A stretch of DNA of 64,000 nucleotides from Symsagittifera roscoffensis (taxonomy: Eukaryota; Xenacoelomorpha; Acoela; Convolutidae): positions 12,628,670 through 12,692,669 of the forward strand of contig NC_087062.1 of assembly GCF_963678635.1 (NCBI RefSeq), written 5' to 3'. Under the pieces are notes generated by a model that was not told the DNA's origin, made no database searches, and was given only the letters and a program-made list of their open reading frames with translations. Position 1 is the stretch's first letter, and each line of letters opens with the position of its first letter. A program made the translations under genes and the position numbers. Positions 25,423-39,083 of this stretch are shown piece after piece.

Positions 25423-27051
25423 TTGTCACTGTGGCCCCGCTGTTTTCTTGACTTTTGAGGAGAAGGTTCCGCGGGGGGCGGAGCAGGGGAACGCTTAACG
25501 CACTCGCAAAAGGAGCACCCTTCGGGTGCTCTTTTTTGCTCGAAAGTTTTCTGAAACGGTATCTGATGAACTTTGTAAGGTGTCACAAAAGCAACAACAC
25601 AAAACGTTCTGTATATGATTAGAAAAGGTCAAAAAAAAATTCTCATACTTTCAATGATTGAATCTACACCTGATCAGTCTCTAGAGAACTCTAAACCAAA
25701 GTAACTTTTGTTTTTCAGTGATTCATGAAGAGGACCGTTCCAACGAAAACAAGTTTTCGGAAACAGTCCTCATATTTTTTTTCGAGCCCATTGTCAAGTA
25801 CGTGAACTTTCAATTGTGAATTATAGCTGAATTGGACTTGGAATTTGTCCCAAAAAGGTTAAGTTTGTCTCAAATTGATTAGAAGCAAAAGAAAAAAAAA
25901 ACATTTTTTTTATTTGGAAAAAAAAGTTGAGTCAGAAACGTGAAAAAATCCTTTTTTCAAAAGTCATAAAAAGGAGCTCCAATTTTTCTAAATCACTAGG
26001 CTACAATATAAGAACCTGTTTAGGATGGTTTCCATGACCAAAGCCGTAAAATTTCCATATTTAGAGAAAAGGCAAAAAAAAAACAACTTTTTGGTTAACT
26101 CAAAAAGGTAGATAAATCGGGTAAAGTCGTCTTCAAACCTATAGGATCGAAAAGTGATCTAAATAGGGTATATATGTAGTGTCCTTGTTAGGTCGCATGC
26201 AAAAAACTAGAACAGTTTTGTTGGCCACTTCAGAAATTAAGACTTTTATTCGAAATTTGGCCATTTTTATTTGTAGTAAAATAGTAGTAAAATAGCCGAG
26301 AAAAAAAATTGTAAAAACCATAATTTTTATCCAATTTTGACGTTTAAATACTCTATACCTACTAAAATGTCTATGGCAAGCTCAAATAAGCCATCAAAAT
26401 TCATTTTTTCTCACTTTTTAAAATTTTTGTTTTTTTGATATACAATGTTGAGTCAGAAACGTGAAAAATCAATTTTTTTCAAAAAGTCAAAATAAAGTGT
26501 TCCAATCAATTTGTTTCACTAAAACACACTTTATGAACCTGTTCAGAATGGTTTTTTGGGTTGAAGCCGAAAATTGACCTATTTTGAGAAAAGTGGAAAA
26601 AACACCTTTTTAGTTACAAAAAAACCATCATTTTTGTTGCAGTTTTTGAAAAAACTCAAATTTTTGAGAGGAAAATCTTTTCTCAAACTTTTTTATTTGG
26701 GCTCCCCAAACAGTCTACTTTCATCCATTCCTTGTCAATATACCCCGTTTTTTGAACCAAAACAGAGTTAATAGGTGATTTTTATCGAAAAACGTGTTTT
26801 TTACCATTTTTGCCCCCCATTTCCCTCTATAAGTCAACACATAACAAAATTTTGGCAAAACGGGGCAAAAGTGTATCCTTAGAATTTCAATACGGGGCTG
26901 CATGCAAAAAATTAGGGAATTCTGACCTCCAGTTTTCGAGAACACGACTTATTCTGCACGAAAGGTAATATAGGTAAATGTTCTTTCGAACCGACGGGGC
27001 CCCTTCCCCTGTCTCTACTGAACGCCAAAGCCGGACGCGGCGGCCACCTAG
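25423..27051 (+). repeat. CTAG unit 14 (family C, 1629 bp)
   Basis: Hairpin 1 is at 25513-25531, hairpin 2 at 25732-25769 and the tail hairpin at 26993-27013. The stretch just before the tail hairpin (26961-26985) has diverged from the other C units. Confidence 0.85.
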
Positions 27052-28683
27052 TTGTCACTGTGGCCCCGCTAAGTAAGTGACTTTTTTTTGACGAGTGGGT
27101 TCCGCGGGGGGCGGAGCAGGGGAACGCTTAACGCACTCGCAAAAGGAGCACCCTTCGGGTGCTCTTTTTTGCTCGAAAGTTTTCTGAAACGGTATCTGAT
27201 GAACTTTGTTAGGTGTCACAAAAGCAACAACAAAAAACTTTCTGTATGTGATTAGAAAAGATCAAAAAAGATTTCTCATACTTTCAATGACTGAATCTAC
27301 ACCTGATAAGTCTCTAGAGAACTCTAAACCAAAGTAACTTATGTTTTTCAGTGATTCATGAAGAGGACCGTTCCAACGAAAACAAGTTTTCGGAAACAGT
27401 CCTCATATTTTTTTTCGAGCACATTGTAAAGTACGTGGACTTTCAATTGTGACTAATAGCTGAATTGGACTTGGAATTTGTCCCAAAGAGGTTAAGTTTG
27501 TCTCAAATTGATTAGAAGCAAAAGAAAAATTAAAAAAAATTTTTATTTGGAAAAAAAAGTTGAGTCAGAAACGTGAAAAAACCCTTTATTCAAAAGTCAC
27601 TAAAAGTAGCTCCAATTGGCTTAAATCACTAGACTACAATATATGAACCTGTTCAGAATGGTTTTCAAGACCAAAGCCGTAAAACTTCCATATTTAGAGA
27701 AAAGGCAAAAAAAACACGTTTTTGGTTAACTCAAAGAGGTAGATAAATCGGGTAAAGTCGTCTTCAGACCTATAGGATCGAGAAGTGATCTAAATAGGGT
27801 ATATATGTAGTGTCCCTGTTAGGTCGCATGCAAAAAACTAGAACAGTTTTGTTGGCCACTTCCGAAATTAAGACTTTTTTTTCGAAATTTGGCCATTTTA
27901 ATTTGTAGTAAAATAGTAGTAAAATAGCCGAGAAAAAAAATTGTAAAAACCATAATTTTTATTCAATTTTGACGTTTAAATACTCTATACGTACTAAAAT
28001 GTCTATGGCAAGCTCAAATAAGCCATCAAAATTCATTTTTTCTCACTTTTTAAAATTTTTGTTTTTTTGATTTACAATGTTGAGTCAGAAACGTAAAAAA
28101 TCAATTTTTTTCAAAAAGTCAAAATAAAGTGATCCGATCAATTTGTTTCACTAAAACACACTTTATGAACCTGTTCAGAATGTGTTTTTGGGTTAGAGCC
28201 GAAAATTCACCCATTTTGAGAAAAGTGGAAAAAACACCTTTTTAGTTACAAAAAAACCATCATTTTTGTTGCAGTTTTTGGAAAAAATCATATTTTTGAG
28301 GAAAAAAAATTTTCTCAAACCTTTATATTTAGGCTCCCCAAACAGTCTACTTTCATCCATTTATTGTCAATATACCCCATTTTTTGAACCAAAACAGAGT
28401 TAATAGGTGATTTTTATCAAAAAACGTGTTTTTTACCATTTTTGCCCCCCATTTCCCTCTATAAGTCAACACATAACAAAATTTTGGCAAAACGGGGCAA
28501 AAGTGTATCCTTAGAATTTCAATACGAGGCTGCATGCAAAAAATTAGGGAATTCTGACCTACAGTTTTCGAGAACAGGACTTATTCTCCATGAAAAGGGT
28601 AAAAGGTAATTGTTCCTTCGAACCGACGGGGCCCCTTCCCCTGTCTCTGCTGAACGCCATAGCCGGACGCGGCGGCCACCTAG
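27052..28683 (+). repeat. CTAG unit 15 (family C, 1632 bp), near-identical to unit 6
   Basis: Shares with unit 6 the diagnostic AAGTAAGTGAC head loop, GTGATCCGATC, CAATACGAGGC and the AACAGGAC end, none of which I see in other C units. Hairpin 1 is at 27146-27164, hairpin 2 at 27365-27402 and the tail hairpin at 28625-28645. Confidence 0.86.
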
Positions 28684-30310
28684 GTCAATCCTTTACCTGC
28701 GGTGCGTTGGTGTTTTTGGGTAAGTTTTTGCTGCGCGGACTGGGTGCTATCAGTTTGAGGCATGTGGCACTCTCAAAAAAGAGCACCCTGCGGGTGCTCT
28801 CTTTTTGCTCGAAAAGTAAATCTACCCACTTTTGTAAGTTTCATGACTTGTCTTTTTTATAATTGGTCCAATTAAAAAATTCTTAATTACACTGTCAGAC
28901 AAACCTAAAACTGTTGTGTGGCTTGATTGTGTTTACAAGTCACTAGGTGACTTGATCAGTCAATTATCAAATTTATTTAGATTCACGAAATGGACTGTTT
29001 CAACGAAAACAAGTTTTCGTAAACAGTCCAATTTTTTTACTTGAGATCACAAAAGCAAACAGAGAGAAATCAAATTCCTAGGTTATTATAATAGATCCCA
29101 CTTTATGCTGTTGCGTTTATTAACTGTTGAAACACAGAACAACGATCTTAAAGGTGTACTAATTTAAAAAAAACACTCAAGAGAAAAACTAAAAAAAAGT
29201 ATCAAAAAAATTTGCAAAAAATCAAAAAAGTCTCCTCCAATATATCATAAAATGCTTCATATTAAGGAAAGGATACCTGAGGAGCCCAATATGACTCGTT
29301 TCAACAGTGTAAGCCTGTTTCGATATCAAAACAACAAACAAAAGTCGACTAAGTTTGGTGTTTGTTCGACATACACGAATTTTGATTAAAATCAAAAATC
29401 CATAACTCCTGAACTACTCAGATAATATAGACAATTTTTTTTGCATCAGAACAGACAAGTCAAGGGTTTTTCAGGTATTTGATAAAATTATCCAGTTAAT
29501 ATATAATTTTTGGTTAATTTTTGAAAAAAACTTGAAAAATTTGAAAAAACGATTTTTTTTCACTTATGGCGTTCGAAAAGTGCATTTTATGATGGAGTAG
29601 CGAAAAATTTGTTCTGAGGCCATAAGTATGGCTCAATGTGGTATATAAAATAGCAAATTGGTTATAATAAAAAAATAAACAAGGACAAGGACTTTTTTGA
29701 AAAAATAGAAAAAATAGTGAAAAAATCAGTTTTTGGCGGGGAAATTCTCAAAAAAATAAAAATCAAGTTTTCTCTTTCATCACTCCTATGAACTAATTCG
29801 GCCACGACAACCATTTTTTGTCATCAGTAAAATTGTCGAAAAACGACTGGAACATAGACTTATCTGAAATTTGACAAAAAAAAATTCTAAAAAATGTCAA
29901 AAATCTCAAAAATTTGTTTTTCACAAAATTCCTTTCATAACGCCATTCAGACACTCAAACAGTGCCCATTCATTCGCTTGACCACAGTTTACCTCAATTT
30001 CTTGCACAAAACAAAGCTAACTAGTCGTTTTTAGAAAAAAACGTGATTTTTCCCATTTTTGCCCCCCATTTCCCCCTGGAAGTCAACACATAACATTTTT
30101 TCGGAAAAAAGAAAAAGAATCGTATCCTTAGAATTTCGAGTTAGGGCCGCATGCAAAAAATAAAAAAAATCTGACGGACAGTTTTCGAGAAAGTAGATTA
30201 TTTTTTCAAGTCCGTAATACTATGTATCTGGGGTGAGGTTCAGAGACCGGACGGGGCCCCTTCCCCTGTCCTCCTTGCTCTGAGACGCCGGAAAGCGGAC
30301 GGCCACCTAG
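28684..30310 (+). repeat. CTAG unit 16 (family F, 1627 bp)
   Basis: The head is GTCAATCCTTTACCTGCGG. Hairpin 1 (loop TGC) is at 28781-28799. Hairpin 2 at 28992-29029 has 3' arm TAAACAGTCC, one unpaired position. The tail hairpin is at 30250-30270, followed by GACGCCGGAAAGCGGACGG. Very similar to unit 24 except in the last 100 bp. Confidence 0.84.
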
Positions 30311-31962
30311 GTCAATATTTTACCTGCGGTGCATCGGTGTTTGCGGGTGTAAGTTTTGAAGTGTGGCCTGGGGGCCATTGGCTTCAAGGCATGTGGCACT
30401 CGCAGAAAAAGAGCACCCGAAGGGTGCTCTTTTCTGCTCGAAAACTCTAGGTCAATTAATTTTTTCTTATCCTTCACATTTTGTCAAACATTTTTTGACT
30501 TTTCCTTCTTCATTACTCACTGAGACTATTAACCATGATCGCTAACTTGCATTGCTGGCTGATTATAATGACAAGTCACTCTGCGCCTTGATCAGTTAAC
30601 AATGCAAAACATTGTGATTCTTGAAGAAGACTGTTTCGACGAAAACAAGTTTTCGGAAACAGTCCTGTTAACTTATTTTTGATCTCGTTTTTAAATTTAT
30701 CGACTTTTAGTTGTTTTCAGTAGGCTATTGGACCTGAATTAGGTCCTAAAAGTTAATTTTGTCTCGAAATGATTAGAAGCAATAGAAAAAAAAAACATTT
30801 TTTTTTTATTTGATAAATATAGTTGAAATAGAAACGTGAAAAATCTCTTTTTTTCAAAAGTCATCAAAAATAGTTCCAATTGAATTGAATCACTAGGCTA
30901 CAATGTATGAACCTGTTCAGAATGGTTTTCACAAGCAAAGCCGTAAAATTTCCATATTTGGAGAAAAGTAAAAAAAAAACACGTTTTTGGTTAACTCATA
31001 AAGGTAGATAAATCGGGTAAAGTCGTCTTTAAACATAAAGGATCAAAAAATGAATTAATTAGGGCATACATGTAGTGTCCTTGTAAGGCCGCTTGCAAAA
31101 AATTACAACAATTGTGGTAGCCACTTCCGAAAACAAGTCTTTTTTTTCGAAATTTAGCCAGTTTTATTTGTAGTAAAGTAGTAAAAAACGACCCGAGAAA
31201 AAAAAGTTGTCAAAACCAAAATTTTCATCCAATTTTGACAATTAAATACTCTAAACCTACTAAAATGACTATGGCAAGCTCGAATATGCTATCAAAACTC
31301 ATTTTTTCTCACTTTTTAAAATTTTTGTTTTTTTGATATAAAATGTTGAGTCAGAAACATGAAAAACCAATTTTTCTCAAAAAGTCAAAAAAAGTTGTTC
31401 CAATCAAATTGTTTCAATAGGCCACGCTTTGTGGACTTGTTTAGAAGTGTTAGCATGATCAAAGCCATAAAATTTCCATATTTAGAGAAAAGACGAAAAA
31501 AACACCTTTTTGGTTAATTTTTCCAAAAAAATAACCAAAAAATTAGGAGACGGTCCTGAAAAAAAAAAATTTTTAAAAATAAAGTAATTCTAATTTCTAC
31601 ACAATTAGACTCCCTAAACAGTCTTCTTTCATCCAATACTAAACAATCTATCCCATTTTTTGGACCCAAATTGAGTTATTGAGTCATTTTAACCAAAAAT
31701 CGTGTTTCGTTTTTCCGTTTTTGCCCCCCATTTCCCGCCATAAGTCAACATATAGAGTTTTTCTGGCCAAACGGCGTCCAATCGTATCCTTAAAATTGCA
31801 TTTTGTAGCCGCATGCCAATTTTAAAGAAATTCTGACGAAACGTTTTGGAGATCAGCCCCGATTCCGCCGACAGGGGTATAAGGTTATAAGAAACGAGAA
31901 CCGGCAGGGACCCTACCCTTGCCTCGCCGTATCTCTGACGCCGAAGCGCGACGACCACCTAG
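30311..31962 (+). repeat. CTAG unit 17 (family B, 1652 bp)
   Basis: The body and tail match units 10 and 11, but the first eight bases (GTCAATAT) resemble family F. Hairpin 1 is at 30411-30429. Hairpin 2 at 30628-30665 starts AGACTG instead of GGACTG. The tail hairpin is at 31903-31923. Confidence 0.84.
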
Positions 31963-34183
31963 CACAATCACGTACTAGTGGCTTGATTTTGGTTTTTAAA
32001 ATTGTCTGGAACCAAAAGAGAGTGTCGTCAAGCATCGACATCATGTGGTCAAGCAAATACGTGGACTTCTACGCATTCCCATTAGCAATGCGCACTTCGG
32101 GCGCAAATGCCAATGCTCAATTAATTTTGCCAGGTGAAACAATAAATTAATTAAAAAGTTCTCCTAAACTTTATTTTCAACTACCACCAAAAAACGCAAA
32201 GATTTCAAGGTGTAAAACTATCAAATTTTGGCCAATACCGGGCTTGCAATGAGACTGATGTTGGCAAAAGTAAAATAGAAAATGAAGAAAAAGGAAAGAA
32301 AAAAATTGTTGAAAATAAGAACGCAACATCAAAAACTTATTTGATCTCCGCTCAAATCATAATTCAGATCAGGCTGATTTCAGAATTTAAGCGTAGAATT
32401 TACGGTTACGGCTGCTCCCTCTACAGGTCCCAGAGGGACCGAGTGAGCATCCTACCTCGATCCAGGTTAACGGATAGTTGTTCTTAATTTTTCACAAAAT
32501 TTTTTTACACTAATGCTTGTTTTCAATTCCTCATGAGAAGCTGTATTAATTTTAAAAAAATTGATTTTATTAATCATTGCTTCCAAGAACAACTGATGTT
32601 AGGCGGTTACAAATGCGGTTGTTGAAAACTAGTAAGGGATAATGATGAGAAAAATTGTAAGTTTTCAATTGAATTGAAAAACGGTTTTTTTTCTTTTTTT
32701 CTTTTGTAAATCGGTAAAAATGAATCATTTTTTTTTCAAGTTTTCCTCGCACCACCCACTGTTCTTAAGTAATGAAGATTCCTTCTCTAGCCGTTTATAA
32801 CACTTTGGCAGAAAAAACATCAATATGATGTAAAATGTTTTAAAAAAGAGAAAAATTTAAAAATTATGTTTTTTTTTAAAAATCAAAAAATTTGTAATTT
32901 TCAAAATTGAAAAAAAGTGAAAATTAATTGCTTATTACGATTCAGCGTACCCAACTTAGTGGGTCTAGCATTTTAAATTACCAAAAAATGTTGAAAATTG
33001 TAGATTTTATGAAGTTTTCATTTTGGCTATTTTTACTTTTCGCCTCCACTTAAGGCACCTTTGAGCCAACTTGAGAAACTGGAACCTAAACAAGCTATAC
33101 AGATAGTCTGAATGAGCCATTTTCAGCGTGATAACACCCCTGGAAGAAACAAAACTGCAGAAAAGAAAGGGAATTTTGAACTTTAACCTTTTTTCTTCTT
33201 CAAATGGCGATACTTTGAATAATTTTTCAGCTGAAAAGTTCAAAAAAAATCAAAAAATTCAAATTTTGAAAAAACTTGTAAAAAAATCTCATCAGTCTGT
33301 TTATTGGAGTCTTCGAGGTTTTGGGAGACCTTATCTGGCGGCTAACAACAAGTGGGTCACTTATTTTGAAATTTTGAGAAAGGTCAAAAAAACCTGTTTT
33401 TACGATTTTTTAGACAGAAATCCGAAAGCAATATCTTGGCTTAAAACAAAAATGAGGGCCTAAAAACAGTACAAACAGTACTCCCACATAAAGTACAATA
33501 GGTTGGAAACAAAAAATTGACTCTGATTCAAAAATCGTTTATTAACTTTATTTCTGAACAAAAAATTGTAAAAAAATCAAAAACTTAAAAATTTTTTGAA
33601 AAAAATGATTGTTTCGAAAAAGTGCCAATTTTCAGCTGAAATTTTTCATTTTAGCTAAAAAAGCCAGAGCAAGGCCCTTTAAGCTCAAATAAATTAATTA
33701 AGCAAATTATTTTCAAGTTTTTTCGTTAAAGGCTTTTATTTTGAAAAAGTATTCAAAAATGGGTAAAAAAAAGTCAAAAAAATCAATTTTCTCAGATTCA
33801 AAAACCTCCACCACCATGATGATTAGTTCGCTAGATAGGACTGCTGAAATCAATTTAGAAGTATTTTCATAAGCATATCAAAATTTTTACTTATTTTTTG
33901 AGAATTAAGCAAAATAAAAACTTTTCCCAAATTGGGCAAAAAGCCCAAATTAGCCCAAACACCTGTTAAAAATTGTTGGGTCTAAAAATCACAAAAGGAA
34001 ACCCCTATTCATTTGACATTTTAGGGCCGCATGCAAAAAATTAGACCATTCTAACCTGACAATTTCGAGAATCGACTTTTTTGCAAAATTTCTCTATAGT
34101 CCATTTGAGGGATATTACTTGTACCGGTGGGGGCCCCTACCCCACCTCAAAAAATTTTGTAATGCTGGAACGCGGCCACCTAG
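31963..34183 (+). repeat. CTAG unit 18 (family D, 2221 bp)
   Basis: A third D copy, about 20 kb from units 4 and 5, lying between a B and a G unit. Hairpin 1 at 32090-32104 carries one mismatch (GCGCAC against GGGCGC). The compound hairpin is at 32410-32452 and the tail hairpin at 34126-34146. Confidence 0.83.
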
Positions 34184-35817
34184 ATAGGTCAGTGACCTGC
34201 GGTGCATGGGTGTTATGGGCTTGATTCGTCAGCATTGGCCTGGGGGCCATTAGCTTCAAGACATGTGGCACTCGCAGAAAAAGAGCACCCGAAGGGTGCT
34301 CTTTTTCTGCTCGAATGTCTTGTGAAACGGTATCTGATGAACTTTGTAGGGTGTCACAAAAGCAACATGACAAAACATTCTGCATCTGATCAGTAATGGT
34401 CAAAAAAGATTTATGGTACTTTCAATGACTGAAGCTACACCTGATCAGTCTCTAGAGAACTCTAAAACAAAGTAACTTATATTTTTCAGTGACTCAGGAA
34501 GAGGACTGTTTCAACGAAAACAAGTTTTCGGAAACAGTCCTAATATTTTTCTTGGAGCTTATTTTCAAGTACGTGGGCTTTCAATTGTGACTAATAGCTG
34601 AATTAGACTTGGAATTTGTCCCAAAAAAGTTAAGTTTGTCTCAAATTGATTAGAAGCAATAGTAAAAAAAAACATTTTTTTTATTTGATAAAAATACTTG
34701 AGTCAGAAACGTGAAAAATCCTTTTTTTTCAAAAAGTCATAAGAAGTAGTTCAGTTTGCATTAAATTACCAAACTACAATATATGAACCTGTTCAGATTG
34801 GTTTTCATGAACAAAGCCTTAAAATTTCCATATTTAGAGAAAAGGCAAAAAAACACCTTTTTGGTTAACTGAAAAAGGTAGATAAATCGGATAAAGTCGT
34901 CTTCAAACCTATAGGACCGAAAAATGATCTAATTGAGGTATATATGTTGTGTCCCTTGTAAGGTCACATGCAAAAAGGTGAAACAATTGGGGTGGCCACT
35001 TCAGAAAACAAGACTTTTTTTCGGACTTTGTCCATTTTTTTGTAGTAAAGTAGTAGTAAGTTACCAGAGAAAAAAAGTTGTAAAAACCAAAATTTTTATC
35101 CAATTTTGACATTTAAATACTCTATACCTACTAAAATGACTATGGCAAGCTCAAATATGCCATCAAAACTCATTTTTTCTCACTTTTTAAAATTTTTGTT
35201 TTTTTGATATAAAATGTTGAGTCAGAAACGTGAAAAATCAGTTTTTTTCAAAAAGTCAAAATAAGTTGTTCCAATCAATTTGTTTCACTGAAACAAACTT
35301 TTTCAGCCTGTTCAGAATGGTTTTCATGTTTAAAGCTGAAACTTTACACATTTTGAGAAAACCGGAAAAAATATCTTTTTAGTTAAAAAAAACCATTAAT
35401 TTTGTTGCATTTTTTGAAAAAACTCAAATTTTTGAGAAAAACAAATTTTCGCAAACCTACATAATTGGGCTCCTAAAACAGTCTACTTTCATCCATTCTT
35501 CATCAAATTACCCCAATTTGTTAACCAAAATAGAGTTACTGAGCCATTTTTACCAAAAAACGTGGTTTTTCCCTGTTTTTCCCGATATTTCCCACTATAA
35601 GTCAACGCATAACAAAATTTTGGGAAAACGGAGCAAAAGTGTATCCTTAGAATTGTATTTTAGGCCCGCATGCCAATTTTTATCGAATTCTATCCCGACA
35701 ATTTTGAGATCAGCACTTTTTCCGAGCAAATAGTCATACCGTTATAATTCTTTGGCCGTTCGGGGCCCCTACCCCAAACTCACTAAACAAAGACGCCGAA
35801 GGCGGACGGCCACCTAG
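34184..35817 (+). repeat. CTAG unit 19 (family G, 1634 bp)
   Basis: The head is ATAGGTCAGTGACCTGCGG. Hairpin 1, GAGCACCC-GAA-GGGTGCTC, is at 34283-34301, with GCAGAAAA/TTTTCTGC flanks. Hairpin 2 at 34503-34540 is fully paired. The tail hairpin GTTCGGGG/CCCCAAAC at 35758-35779 has one C.A pair. Confidence 0.84.
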
Positions 35818-37445
35818 ATAGGTCAGTGACCTGCGGTGCATGGGTGTTATGGGCTTGATTCGTAAGCATTGGCCTGGGGGCCATTAGCTTCAAGCCATGT
35901 GGCACTCGCAGAAAAAGAGCACCCGAAGGGTGCTCTTTTACTGCTCGAATGTCTTGTGAAACGGTATCTCATGAACTTTGTAGGGTGTCACAAAAGCAAC
36001 ATGACAAAACTTTCTGTATCTGATCAGTAATGGTCAAAAAAGATTTATGACACTTTCAATGACTGAAGCTACACCTGATCAGTCTCTAGAGAACCCTAAA
36101 ACAAAGTAACTTATATTTTTCAGTGACTCATGAAGAGGACTGTTTCAACGAAAACAAGTTTTCGGAAACAGTCCTCATATTCTTTTTCGATCCCATTGTC
36201 AAGTACGTGGATTTTCAATGGTGACTTATAGCTGAATTGGACTTGGAATTTGTCCCAAAAAGGTTAAGTTTGTCTCAAATTGATTAGAAGCAATAGAAAA
36301 AAAAAGTTTTGATAAAAAAAGTTGAGTCAGAAACGTGAAAAATCGCTTTTTTTAAAAAAATTTATCAAAAGTATTTCCATTTGGATTAAATAAGTAGGCT
36401 ACAATAAATGAACCTGCTCAGAATGACTTTCATGACCAAAGCCGTAAAATTTCCATATTTAGAGAAAAGGCAAAAAAACCTCTTTTTGGTTAACTGAAAA
36501 ACGTAGATAAATCGAGTAAAGTCGTCTTCAAACCTATAGGTTCGAAAAATGATCTAACTAAGGTATATCTGCAGTGTTCTTGTAAGGTCACATGCAAAAA
36601 AAATGGAACAATTGTGGTGGCCACTTCCAAAAACAAGACTTTTTTTCGGAACTTGGCCATTTTTATTTGTAGTAAAGTAGTAAAAAGCTAACCGAGAAAA
36701 AAAGTTATAAAAACCAAAATTTTCATCCAATTTTGACAATTAAATACGCTATACCTACTAAAATGAATATGGCAAGCTCGAATATGCTATCAAAACTCAT
36801 TTTTTCTCACTTTTTAAAAATTTTGTTTTTTTGATATTAAATGTTGAGTCAGAAATGTGAAAAACCAGTTTTTTTCAAAAAGTTCAAAAAAGTTGTTGCA
36901 ATCAATTTGTTTCACTAAAACACACTTAATGAACCTGTTCAGAAGGATTTTCATGTTTAAAGCCAAAACTTTACCCCTTTTGAGAAAAGTGGAAAAAACA
37001 CCTTTTTAGTTACAAAAAAAACATCATTTTTGTTGCAGTTTTTGAAAAAACTCAAATTTTTGAGAGAAATTTTTTTTCCCACACCTACATCATTGGGCTC
37101 CTAAAACAGTCTACTTTCATCCATTCTTCATCAATTCACCCCAATTTGTTAACCAAAATAGAGTTACTGAGCCATTTTTACCAAAAAACGTGGTTTTTCC
37201 CTGTTTTTCCCCATTTTTCCCACTATAAGTCAACGCATAACAAAATTTTGGGAAAACGGAGCAAAAGTGTATCCTTAGAATTGCATTTTAGGCCTGCATG
37301 CCAATTTTTATCGAATTCTATCCCGACAATTTTGAGATCAGCACTTTTTCCGAGCAAATAGTCATACCGTTATAATTCTTTGGCCGTTCGGGGCCCCTAC
37401 CCCAAACTCACTAAACAAAGACGCCGAAGGCGGACGGCCACCTAG
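35818..37445 (+). repeat. CTAG unit 20 (family G, 1628 bp)
   Basis: Second of three adjacent G units. Hairpin 1 is at 35917-35935, hairpin 2 at 36137-36174 and the tail hairpin at 37386-37407. Confidence 0.84.
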
Positions 37446-39083
37446 ATAGGTCAGTGACCTGCGGTGCATGGGTGTTAAGGGCTTGATTCGTCAGCAATGG
37501 CCTGGGGGCCATTAGCTTCAAGGCATGTGGCACTCGCAGAAAAAGAGCACCCGAAGGGTGCTCTTTTTCTGCTCGAATGTCTTGTGAAACGGTATCTGAT
37601 GAACTTTGTAGGGTGTCACAAAAGCAACGTGACAAAACTTTCTGTATCTGATAAGCAATGGTCAAAAAACATTTTTGTAACTTTCAATGACTGAAGCTAC
37701 ACCTGATCAGTCTCTAGAGAACTCTAAAACAAAGTAACTTATTTTTTTCAGTGACTCATGAAGAGGACTGTTTCAACGAAAACAAGTTTTCGGAAACAGT
37801 CCTTATATTTTTCTTGGAGCTCATTTTCAAGTACGTGGACTTTCAATTGTGACTAATAGCTGAATTGGACTTGGAATTTGTCCCAAAAAAGTTAAGTTTG
37901 TCTCAAATTGATTAGAAGCAATAGAAAAAAAAAACATTTTTTTTATTTGATAAAAATACTTGAGTCAGAAACGTGAAAAATCCCTTTTTTTTCAAAAAGT
38001 CATAAGAAGTAGTTTAATTTGCATTAAATCACTAAACTACAATATATGAACCTGTTCAGATTGGTTTTCATGAACAAAGCCGTAAAATTTCCATATTTAG
38101 AGAAAAGGCAAAAAAACACATTTTTGGTTAACTGAAAAAGGTAGATAAATCGGGTAAAGTCGTCTTCAAACCTATAGGACCGAAAAGTGATCTAAGTGAG
38201 GTATATATGTAGTGTCCCTTGTAAGGTCACATGCAAAAAAGTGAAACAATTGTGGTGGCCACTTCAGAAAACAAGACTTTTTTCGGACTTTGGCCATTTT
38301 TATTTGTAGTAAAGTAGTAGTAAGTTACCAGAGAAAAAAAAGTTGTAAAAACCAAAATTTTTATCCAATTTTGACAATTAAATACTCTATACCTACTAAA
38401 ATGACTATGGCAAGCTCAAATATGCCATCAAAACTCATTTTTTCTCACTTTTTAAAATTTTTGTTTTTTTGATATAAAATGTTGAGTCAGAAACGTAAAA
38501 AATCATTTTTTTTGAAAAAGTCAAAAAAAGTTGTTCCAATCAATTTGTTTCACTAAAACACACTTTTCTAACCTGTTCAGAATGGTTTTCATGTTTAAAG
38601 CTGAAACTTTACACATTTTGAGAAAAGTGGAAAAAATAACTTTTTAGTTACAAAAAAACAATCAATTTTGTTGCAGTTTTTGAAAAAAATCAAATTTTTA
38701 AGAAAAACAAATTTTCCCAAACCTACATAATTGGGCTCCTAAATCAGTCTACTTTCATCCATTCTTCATCAAAATACCCCAATTTGTTAACCAAAAGAGA
38801 GTTACTGAGCCATTTTTACCAAAAAACGTGGTTTTTCCCTGTTTTTCCCCATTTTTCCCACTATAAGTCAACGCATAACAAAATTTTGGGAAAACGGAGC
38901 AAAAGTGTATCCTTAGAATTGCATTTTAGGCCCGCATGCCAATTTTTATCGAATTCTATCCCGACAATTTTGAGATCAGCACTTTTTCCGAGCAAATAGT
39001 CATACCGTTATAATTCTTTGGCCGTTCGGGGCCCCTACCCCAAACTCACTAAACAAAGACGCCGAAGGCGGACGGCCACCTAG
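37446..39083 (+). repeat. CTAG unit 21 (family G, 1638 bp)
   Basis: Third adjacent G unit. Hairpin 1 is at 37545-37563, hairpin 2 at 37765-37802 and the tail hairpin at 39024-39045. This run could be ordinary tandem duplication. Confidence 0.84.
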
